From contig CAZIKF010000041.1 in the NCBI GenBank assembly GCA_964539825.1, positions 1-38,220 on the forward strand: a DNA stretch of 38,220 bases, in the 5' to 3' direction. The notes under the pieces were generated by a model. That model saw only the letters and a program-made list of their open reading frames with translations. It was not told the origin of the DNA and ran no database searches. This DNA is from CAZIKF01 sp964539825 (GTDB taxonomy: Bacteria; Muiribacteriota; UBA6191). Numbering within the stretch: position 1 is the stretch's first letter; each line of letters begins with the position of its first letter. Positions 32,246-38,220 of the stretch are shown here, one piece after another. Made by a program: the position numbers and the translations under genes.

Positions 32246-33004
32246 ATGAAGCGCATTCCGTTCTATGGCGGTAATTGGAAGATGAATCATGCTTTAGCTC
32301 AGACAGAAGCTTATCTACAGGACTTTGTGAACTATGCTTTCCCGGACTCTTGTGAAATTGTTCTTTTTCCCCCTTTTACCAGTTTTCACCTGATGCAGAA
32401 GTATTTAGGTTCCACACCCATTTCATTCGGAGCTCAGAATTTCTACTTCGAAGAGTCTGGTGCCTTTACCGGGGAAGTCTCCCTTTCCATGCTAAAAGAT
32501 ATGGGATGTACCCATGTACTTACGGGTCATTCGGAAAGACGAGAGATTTTTGGAGAGACTGACGAGATGGTTCGCAAGAAGACCATTGCTGCGCTGGACC
32601 TTGGTCTGGTTCCCATGGTTTGTGTAGGGGAAACTCTGGAGGAGCGCCAGCGAGGCGGTACTGCTGAGAAAATTCGATCTCAGGTTGAGGCTGCGCTGCA
32701 GGGAATGAGTGAAGCGGATACATCCAAACTACTCTTTGCCTACGAGCCAATATGGGCCATCGGGACGGGTGTGAATGCATCCCAGGATGATGCCAGGGAA
32801 GGGATTGCCACCGTTCGTGGAGTTTTAAGGAACTCGTATAGCGACTCTCTGGCTCAGAAAATTCGCATTGTCTATGGCGGAAGTGTGAAGCCGGAAAATA
32901 TAGCAACTTATATGCGGGAGGAAGGGATTGATGGAGGCCTGGTTGGAGGGGCCAGCCTCAAAGCGCCTTCGTTCTATGAACTTATTCAGAATGGGACTTT
33001 ATAG
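32246..33004 (+). CDS. tpiA: Triosephosphate isomerase
   Basis: A 252-residue product, the standard length. It interconverts dihydroxyacetone phosphate and glyceraldehyde 3-phosphate in glycolysis. Catalytic residues are Lys12 in GGNWKMN, the histidine in LTGHSERR and the glutamate in YEPIWAIGTG (the family signature). The phosphate-binding regions IVYGGSVKPEN and GLVGGASL are intact. GAGGAGG stands before the ATG. It is not grouped with other glycolytic genes here; a terminator precedes it. Confidence 0.97.
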   Translation: MKRIPFYGGNWKMNHALAQTEAYLQDFVNYAFPDSCEIVLFPPFTSFHLMQKYLGSTPISFGAQNFYFEESGAFTGEVSLSMLKDMGCTHVLTGHSERREIFGETDEMVRKKTIAALDLGLVPMVCVGETLEERQRGGTAEKIRSQVEAALQGMSEADTSKLLFAYEPIWAIGTGVNASQDDAREGIATVRGVLRNSYSDSLAQKIRIVYGGSVKPENIATYMREEGIDGGLVGGASLKAPSFYELIQNGTL

Positions 33005-33023
33005 GAAGTGACCTTCGGTCCCA

Positions 33024-33050
33024 GGAATCAATGGAATCAATGGAATCAAA
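33024..33050 (+). repeat. Tandem 9-base repeat, three units
   Basis: GGAATCAAT, GGAATCAAT, GGAATCAAA in tandem, overlapping the first codons of the PilX-like reading frame. Five degenerate units of the same 9-mer lie at 35846-35890. Confidence 0.8.
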
Positions 33051-34851
33051 AGAAGCATTGGAGTTAAGGAAATCCACTCTATTCCCTTCATCCTGCGGCT
33101 TGACCGGAGGATCCAGGAGTATTGGCCACCGGGGCATCGCACTACCAGTTGTGCTCGTTCTTGGAGCCATTATCCTGGTGCTTTGTATGGCCCTTGTTTT
33201 TCTTGTTCAGACTGAATCTAAACTGGTGAACAAGTATGTGGAAGATTCCATTGCTGAGCAGGTTGCCGAATCGGGAGTAGAGCAAGCCCTGTATTACTTG
33301 AAATCTCACCTGGAGACACACAAGACTTTTTTGGAAGCCCTGGTGGCTAGCTCTAACCAGAGAATCCCAATGCCCGAAAAGCTCAAAACTGAAATTAGAA
33401 ATCTCTATCATGGTAGTGGGAAATTCGATCTGGAGTTAAAGGTTGATTTTGAATCCACACCCTCGCCCTATCCAGACCTCGGCGTGTATACGGGAGATCT
33501 TCGGATTCGAAGCAGGGGGATTTTTGAAAATACCCTGGGAAGAATCTCTCGCAAACAAGTTCTCGCAGTTTATTCGGTGAAGGCAGTACATATGGGGATG
33601 ATCGCACCGGATCATGCTCTTTTTATACGCGAGAAAGAGCATATGAACTACCAGTTTGAAGACTCCATAGAACCTTCTGATCTGGCGGTTTTTAAGGGGG
33701 ATGTCTATATCAAGAATGGAATTACTGCGGAGCTTTCTGATTGGAATAAGCGCAAGATGATTGAAGCGGGGGAATTGAGTTGGCAGGAATACTATTACAT
33801 GGATCATCCATCCACGAGCATGGGACTTTCCGATGGAGGGGTGGATTTCTTAGACGCTGAGAATATCGAGTATGAAAGATACGGTATTTACCGACAGTTT
33901 AAGATGTTTGGTCAGCCAGTAAAGGAGACCTATTCCAGGAAGGTGGTTCCCAGTTCCGGTTATTGGACGGATCGGGAGATCAATCTTAGACCCCTGGATT
34001 TTTACGAAGAGGTGGCCGACCTTGTTCTCAAGCCCACTTATCATCAGCAATTTGGGGGCAATAGTCGGGATAATCGATATTTTAGGGATGTAATCTTTGA
34101 GGGTGAGGCTGGATTTAATTCAGTTCGTTATAACAAGGTATTGCCCTTGTATGGTTACGGGGATTGGCGAAGAGCCGCGGTATTTGATCCTACCCGGTAC
34201 GGGCCGCGCAGTCGTAAACATGATCTGACCAATCCCATTGAAATCAGCGGAATCACCTTTGTTCGAGGAGATGTATTTCTCGAAGGGTATTACAAGGGGG
34301 TTGGTCTTCTGGTAGTCCAGGGCAATGTTTATCTTGGAGGAGCTGTTCAAGCCCTGCCTAAAAAACTAGCCGGACACCCTTCCTTTTTAAATATTTTGGT
34401 ATTCGAGGATCCATCCCGTGAACAGGCCCATTTCACATCCACGGATCATGCTTCTTTCAAGAAAACAGGCCATGTCATCTTTAAGCCCCATGCCGATAAT
34501 GATTGGTCTGAGGCCGGGGGAGAGGATCCCAGTCCGCGGATGAAGATTGATCCTGCCATCTATACCAAGAATGGAGTGAAGACAGATAAAGAAGCTTGGA
34601 GGGATTATTCAGCGAATCTGGGCACCTTCGATATAGATCTAAAGCACAATCTTGTCACCGATACAGTGAATATGAAATTTCTCCCGCATGATTTGATTAT
34701 CAACGGAATCGATCCAAATGACGAATTCCGTGAAGCAGGGGGTGTGGAATTGGATGATTTTTTGGAGCCTAGTATTTCAACCGTCTTAAAGGCATGGGTC
34801 GTGGAAATTGTAGATCCAGCTACATCATTGGAAGACGAAGAGATCTTGTGA
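33031..34851 (+). CDS. PilX-like prepilin with a large C-terminal domain
   Basis: The frame open from ATG 33031 encodes 606 residues. A prepilin-type signal is seen at HRG/IALPVVLVLGAIILVLCMALVFL (cleavage expected after Gly35). It is followed by EQVAESGVEQALYYLKSHLE, the N-terminal helix pattern of PilX and related minor pilins. Position +5 of the mature protein is valine, not glutamate, as in some minor pilins. The large remainder is unrecognised. The start is uncertain: the first 30 codons consist of 9-base repeats (MESMES) and a dispersed palindrome, and TTG 33100 (lead MTGGSRSIGHRG) would give a more usual leader. It probably localises to the type IV pilus machinery or a pseudopilus. Its end overlaps the next gene by four bases. 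Confidence 0.78.
   Translation: MESMESKEALELRKSTLFPSSCGLTGGSRSIGHRGIALPVVLVLGAIILVLCMALVFLVQTESKLVNKYVEDSIAEQVAESGVEQALYYLKSHLETHKTFLEALVASSNQRIPMPEKLKTEIRNLYHGSGKFDLELKVDFESTPSPYPDLGVYTGDLRIRSRGIFENTLGRISRKQVLAVYSVKAVHMGMIAPDHALFIREKEHMNYQFEDSIEPSDLAVFKGDVYIKNGITAELSDWNKRKMIEAGELSWQEYYYMDHPSTSMGLSDGGVDFLDAENIEYERYGIYRQFKMFGQPVKETYSRKVVPSSGYWTDREINLRPLDFYEEVADLVLKPTYHQQFGGNSRDNRYFRDVIFEGEAGFNSVRYNKVLPLYGYGDWRRAAVFDPTRYGPRSRKHDLTNPIEISGITFVRGDVFLEGYYKGVGLLVVQGNVYLGGAVQALPKKLAGHPSFLNILVFEDPSREQAHFTSTDHASFKKTGHVIFKPHADNDWSEAGGEDPSPRMKIDPAIYTKNGVKTDKEAWRDYSANLGTFDIDLKHNLVTDTVNMKFLPHDLIINGIDPNDEFREAGGVELDDFLEPSISTVLKAWVVEIVDPATSLEDEEIL
33087..33119 (+). repeat. Dispersed palindromic repeat inside a coding frame, copy 7
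   Basis: TTCATCCTGCGG, CTTGA, then CCGGAGGATCCAGGAG: the stem ATCCT-x-CGG pairs with CCG-x-AGGAT. It is translated as FPSSCGLTGGSRS if the long start of the PilX-like gene is used. Confidence 0.7.
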
Positions 34852-35807
34852 GATCTTTGTACCTCTTATTCTTTCTTATTTTCTCATCGGTAGGACTAAC
34901 CGATGCTGCACCAAATTCTGCTGTCCACGGTCCGGACTCCTTTAAGGGCGAGTTTACTCTCACCATTCCAGCGGACCGTCTTCTTGACTCCGTGGAACTA
35001 AAGGTTTCCGTAGAAAAATCCAGAGATATTATAGAAACAGAAAATCAGAAGGCGGAGGATCCCACTGACGTTGTATTTGTAGGCCATCGAAGGGATGCGA
35101 AAATCCGCAAGGACCGAAGAGGAAGAGTTCGGTTGCAAAAAGGATCAAAAAAAGAGGGTTCTCTTTTGATCTATGTCTTATCTCCTATTTATGAAATCAA
35201 AACCTTTACCATCACTCCCAGGTTTTATACTCGCGACGATATCTTTTTTGATAAGGGCGTGACAGATCCGGTTTTTGCCCTGGATATTCTTGAATCCGAA
35301 AAATTTGGGGATTTGGAGGGTGAGGTTGTTCAAACCATGGAGGGACTCAGCTTCAGAATTGGTGAAGAGAATGTACTAGAAATTCATCATCGACTGGGAG
35401 AGGGAAAGAAAGTGGCTTTTCGATTGAGAGGTTCTACAAAGGAAATGGCCTACCTTCATTTACCCGTAAACAAGCTGGGTTCCTATCCTGCTTTTTATGT
35501 TGAAAATGGCCTCCGCTCCCGGAAGGTGTTTAACGCGCCTGTGAGTATCAACTTCATCATGCCGCCTGATACCATGAACCTTCAAAAACAGATTCCAATG
35601 CGATTTCTAACACGGGATGTAAATCGGTTTCTACAGTCCCATCCTTCACACGGTCTTAAGGGCATCATTGAGGTTCCGGTTCGATTGGAAATGCGTTTAG
35701 CGCCCAAAAAACGATTTCAAAAACGCAGACTCAACACCAACCTTTTTCAATCTGAAAGCGTTGCTTCAGAAAAAAATGAATCCGACAGTCCATTTTTTAA
35801 TTTTTAA
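34848..35807 (+). CDS. Exported protein coupled to the PilX-like gene, unknown function
   Basis: A 319-residue product. GTG 34848 is chosen because its GTGA overlaps the stop of the PilX-like gene and a signal peptide follows immediately (RSLYLLFFLIFSSVGLTDA). The mature protein is charged and beta-rich (FTLTIPADRLLDSVELKVSVE, KVAFRLRGSTKEMAYLHLPVNKLG), with a basic C-terminal segment, KKRFQKRRLN. I recognise no family. The four-base overlap suggests fixed stoichiometry with the pilin-like protein, so a role in the same envelope structure is likely but inferred. Confidence 0.75.
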   Translation: MRSLYLLFFLIFSSVGLTDAAPNSAVHGPDSFKGEFTLTIPADRLLDSVELKVSVEKSRDIIETENQKAEDPTDVVFVGHRRDAKIRKDRRGRVRLQKGSKKEGSLLIYVLSPIYEIKTFTITPRFYTRDDIFFDKGVTDPVFALDILESEKFGDLEGEVVQTMEGLSFRIGEENVLEIHHRLGEGKKVAFRLRGSTKEMAYLHLPVNKLGSYPAFYVENGLRSRKVFNAPVSINFIMPPDTMNLQKQIPMRFLTRDVNRFLQSHPSHGLKGIIEVPVRLEMRLAPKKRFQKRRLNTNLFQSESVASEKNESDSPFFNF

Positions 35808-35845
35808 ATTCGAAGGGGAGCCTGCGAGGAATCTCTGATTCCTCG

Positions 35846-35890
35846 GGAAACAATGGAAGCAAAGGAATCAATGGGAGCAATGGAATGAAG
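35846..35890 (+). repeat. Tandem 9-base repeat, five units
   Basis: Consecutive units GGAAACAAT, GGAAGCAAA, GGAATCAAT, GGGAGCAAT and GGAATGAAG follow directly after a perfect 9-pair hairpin. The same family as the three units at 33024-33050. Confidence 0.75.
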
Positions 35891-36032
35891 TATGAACCCG
35901 CCTTCTTGGCGGAGCCTGGAGGGGTCATTGTTTTGGACTTTCCCCCTCCCTCGCGTCATCCCGCGACTTGATCCCAATGTCATTAAGTTTAGGGAGTTTT
36001 ATAGTAATAATGTGTAAAGGATTGTCCATCAC

Positions 36033-36064
36033 CGTCATCCTGAACTTTATTCAGGATCCAGGAG
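36033..36064 (+). repeat. Dispersed palindromic repeat, copy 9
   Basis: ATCCTGAA (36037-36044) pairs with TTCAGGAT (36050-36057), eight perfect pairs with a five-base loop; begins CGTC and ends CCAGGAG. Confidence 0.8.
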
Positions 36065-36095
36065 TCAAGGCACGATGTTAAATTTATACAATTTT

Positions 36096-36124
36096 CTGGA
36101 TTCCGGATCGGGGTCCGGAATGAC
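36096..36124 (+). repeat. Dispersed palindromic repeat, copy 10
   Basis: ATTCCGGA (36100-36107) pairs with TCCGGAAT (36114-36121), eight perfect pairs around TCGGGG; opens CTGG and closes TGAC, the inverted orientation of copy 9. Confidence 0.8.
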
Positions 36125-36185
36125 AAAGTAGATTGTCGATATACTAACAATTTTGGGAGCGCATGATTTACCGGACTCTAATTTA

Positions 36186-36216
36186 CGTCATCTTCGGGCT
36201 TGACCCGGAGATCCAT
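36186..36216 (-). repeat. Dispersed palindromic repeat, copy 11
   Basis: The exact reverse complement, over 31 bases, of the unit at 28745-28775. Stem CGGG/CCCG. Identity over this length 7.4 kb apart indicates recent spread or conversion. Confidence 0.85.
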
Positions 36217-36269
36217 GTTGAAACCTGTTATGGGTCCCCGCATCAAGTGCGAGGACGACGGGTCTTGTG

Positions 36270-38220
36270 ATGATAAAAGTTGGAAGATGGCTTCTACTTT
36301 ATTTCCTGTTGCTCACGTTTGTTGAATCCGCAGTGCGACCACGATCCATCTGTCCCAATCCCAGGATCCAGAGAGATTTTTTCAGGGCCAGAGCCGCGGA
36401 GTCAAGGCTAAAACCTTCGGCTTCAATCCAGTCTGTTTCCAACGCAATTTTTACGGTTGGAACGGCGAGGAGTTACCGTGTTGATGAGGGAGCACGAAAC
36501 CTGGAGTTTTTGCTCCGGTACCAGGGAACTTCATCCACATCAGGAGGCAACCTGCTTGTGAACCTTTGGGTGGAGAAGGCGAAATACGAAGATCAGCTTA
36601 ATGATAATTATCTCAATACAACGACTCATACAAATTCTTTTGGGCGTGTTTCAGACCGAGATGCCATGCTTCAGGAAATGGGTGATCTGATGGTGCAGGA
36701 TATTGTGCCGTCAACTGTTTCGGCATTCGGCGCGATTAGCCAAGTTTCTGCGGCAAACTCTGATGGACTAAATGTTCTAATCTATGACATTCAGGACAAC
36801 TTTCAATTCAGTGGTGAATTTGTAGGAGGCTATTTTGACCCTGCTGATAAATTTGATGCTGTTGGAAATCGAATGAACGCGATCCATATGGATCTCTATC
36901 CTTCCAACCCAGGTGGCGCTCCCATACCTCTCTCAGGATTTGGCCAGGCCTTACCCAGGAAGGACTTTTTTCATGTTTTGGCTCACGAACTTCAGCACCT
37001 GATTCACTCCCAGTTTGATAACGTTGAAACTATCTGGGCCAATGAGGGATTCTCACAGTTCGCAATTTATCGTGTATTTCATGGCAAACGGTTTCAAAAT
37101 GGAGACCTCATTCTGGAATCACCATCAGACGCTCCGTCGCAGGTTGAATTCTGGCTTCAAAACCCTTCTTTTTCCTTGCTCATGAGTGGTGATGAACCAG
37201 GGATTCAGGGCGGGAGTATTCAGCGATCAGATAGTGCCGAACTAAGAGGTCTTGGTTATTTGTTTTTTACTTATCTCTGGGAAGCTCTCGGAGGAAGGGT
37301 TGGAATCGGAGGGACTCTGGAACCAGGCGGTGCGGATCAGGCATTTCGATCGATGATTGCTTCCGGCTCTCGTGGAATCGCCACCCTGGAACCTACGCTA
37401 AATCTCAACGCCAAAAATTTTAAAGATCTCTATTCTAGATTCGCTTTTGGTCTTATCGAAGAGATCTCCTCCATAGCTCCATTTGAATTCTTTGACTACC
37501 ACACTTCCGGTTCCAGACAAGCGCATCTTAATCTAGGGTCCAGCTCAAGATTGGTAGATGGCAGTTTTCTACCTACGAGTTTTTCCCTGTCCGGTTATGA
37601 ATTTTCTTTCCAGCAGTTCAGGGGGCCCACCTCTTCCAGCAGTACCCTGGAACTTTCCTCTTCCAAGGAGTTTGATATCTATACCTTTTCAAACGAAAGC
37701 GGCAATTGGAGATTGACCGGTTTTGAACAGACCTCAAGTCTTAACCTTTGGATCCCTCGATCTCAGACAATTTTGGCTGTTCTGGTGAATCCGGAGTTGG
37801 AAACAACAACGATTCAGGGAAGGTTTCTGAGTTCTTTGTCAAATGGGGGAACTGCCGCCGCTGAGGATCTCAATAATACGGAATTGAGCCTGGGGGGCAC
37901 CCTTCCTTCAATTACATTAGGAGCCCAATCTATTACTTCCCAGAGATTCATCAATTCCACCAACTTCATCGTAGATATCCTCAATGATCGACCGTCGGAG
38001 GCAAATATTCGGAAATGCCTGGCAAACCAGGCATGTGTACAAGCATCTCATCAAAGTATCAGTTCAGATCCTCTATCTCGAAGAATTCGCAGAACCAGTG
38101 TAAAGATCGGGGCTACAGACTATTTCTATTCTGATTTACAACTACAGCCCGGCCAATCCTATGATCTTTATTATGCAAACACTTCCAGCTCAAGCCTGGT
38201 GTTGAGTGCTGTAGCTACCC
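36270..38220 (+). CDS. Exported HExxH metalloprotease (M30/hyicolysin-like), incomplete at the right edge
   Basis: An open frame of 650 codons from ATG 36270 runs off the window with no stop. A signal peptide is evident (MIKVGRWLLLYFLLLTFVESA). The zinc motif is HELQH (His239, Glu240, His243) in FFHVLAHELQHLIHSQF, followed by WANEGFSQFAIY with Glu259 as the probable third ligand. This HExxH ... NEG layout resembles family M30 (hyicolysin) and related gluzincins. Downstream lies a long Ser/Thr-rich, beta-type region (about 400-650) that may be binding or stalk domains. A palindromic repeat ends six bases before the ATG, and no ribosome site is clear. The start is likely but not certain; the family is inferred from the motif. 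Confidence 0.82.
   Translation, partial: MIKVGRWLLLYFLLLTFVESAVRPRSICPNPRIQRDFFRARAAESRLKPSASIQSVSNAIFTVGTARSYRVDEGARNLEFLLRYQGTSSTSGGNLLVNLWVEKAKYEDQLNDNYLNTTTHTNSFGRVSDRDAMLQEMGDLMVQDIVPSTVSAFGAISQVSAANSDGLNVLIYDIQDNFQFSGEFVGGYFDPADKFDAVGNRMNAIHMDLYPSNPGGAPIPLSGFGQALPRKDFFHVLAHELQHLIHSQFDNVETIWANEGFSQFAIYRVFHGKRFQNGDLILESPSDAPSQVEFWLQNPSFSLLMSGDEPGIQGGSIQRSDSAELRGLGYLFFTYLWEALGGRVGIGGTLEPGGADQAFRSMIASGSRGIATLEPTLNLNAKNFKDLYSRFAFGLIEEISSIAPFEFFDYHTSGSRQAHLNLGSSSRLVDGSFLPTSFSLSGYEFSFQQFRGPTSSSSTLELSSSKEFDIYTFSNESGNWRLTGFEQTSSLNLWIPRSQTILAVLVNPELETTTIQGRFLSSLSNGGTAAAEDLNNTELSLGGTLPSITLGAQSITSQRFINSTNFIVDILNDRPSEANIRKCLANQACVQASHQSISSDPLSRRIRRTSVKIGATDYFYSDLQLQPGQSYDLYYANTSSSSLVLSAVAT

Larger units (their letters stand above)
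35808..36269. repeat. Repeat cluster in a long intergenic region
   Basis: About 460 bases without a gene. Contents in order: a perfect hairpin CGAGGAATC-TCT-GATTCCTCG (35825-35845); five 9-base units (35846-35890); a CCGCC-TTCTT-GGCGG stem (about 35898-35912); a palindrome-like unit with the 25-base tail (35952-35989); and palindromes at 36033-36064, 36096-36124, 36186-36216 and 36232-36264. The last ends six bases before the next ATG. Confidence 0.75.

Noticed and set aside
33024..33050. Tandem 9-base units as a CRISPR remnant
   Set aside because: Units are contiguous, far shorter than CRISPR repeats, without spacers or cas genes.

Overview
The window reads as a chromosomal segment of a bacterium of moderate G+C content (judged by eye). 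Genes are dense, mostly housekeeping, with many exported proteins. ATG, GTG and TTG starts are all used. A run of 100 N inside one gene, flanked by an exact 55-base repeat, shows that this is a scaffolded draft assembly, probably from short reads. I cannot name the lineage. A lipoprotein, a prepilin-like protein and many signal peptides fit an organism with a complex envelope. The order ffh-rpsP-khpA-ylqD-rimM-trmD-rplS-rbgA resembles the arrangement known from Bacillus and relatives.

Layout. (1) Positions 1-3720 hold an exported subtilisin-like protease and, convergent to it, a small exported protein. Both promoters carry the same dyad (TATACC-N7-GGTATA) between -35 and -10, so they probably form a small co-regulated set. 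(2) Positions 3795-11409 form one long plus-strand translation and ribosome-maturation operon: SRP GTPase, S16, KhpA, a YlqD-like protein, RimM, TrmD, L19, RbgA, YbeY and two CorC-like CBS proteins. TrmD is split by a -1 frameshift at a run of nine A. (3) Positions 11415-14742 hold an exported propeller-like protein, a polytopic membrane protein and an exported two-domain protein. (4) Positions 14770-20669 form a minus-strand operon of two tandem, paralogous exported SH3/C39-type peptidases, an exported propeller-like protein and RNase R. (5) Positions 20710-24400 hold fmt, radA and a TPR protein. (6) Positions 24640-28596 hold a peptide-binding lipoprotein, ychF and a glycosyltransferase interrupted by the assembly gap. 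(7) Positions 28873-32143 hold a GNAT protein, an M48 metalloprotease and a Q/M/G-rich exported protein. (8) Positions 32246-35807 hold tpiA, a PilX-like protein and a translationally coupled exported protein. (9) From 36270 to the right edge runs an open, incomplete reading frame for an exported HExxH metalloprotease.

Intergenic DNA carries a family of short palindromes of the type CGTCATCC...CTTGA...GGATCC. There are about a dozen copies at 2.9, 24.5, 28.6-28.8, 33.1 and 36.0-36.3 kb, plus tandem 9-base GGAATCAAT units at 33.0 and 35.85 kb. One palindrome and one set of 9-base units lie in frame inside the 5' end of the PilX-like reading frame. No tRNA, rRNA, CRISPR array, insertion sequence or phage gene was found.

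The most interesting items are the shared MerR-like operator of the protease pair, the trmD frameshift, the translated palindromic repeat before the prepilin signal, the duplicated SH3/C39 peptidases upstream of RNase R, and the overlapping dyads in the M48 promoter. I do not see a clearly novel defence or mobile system.
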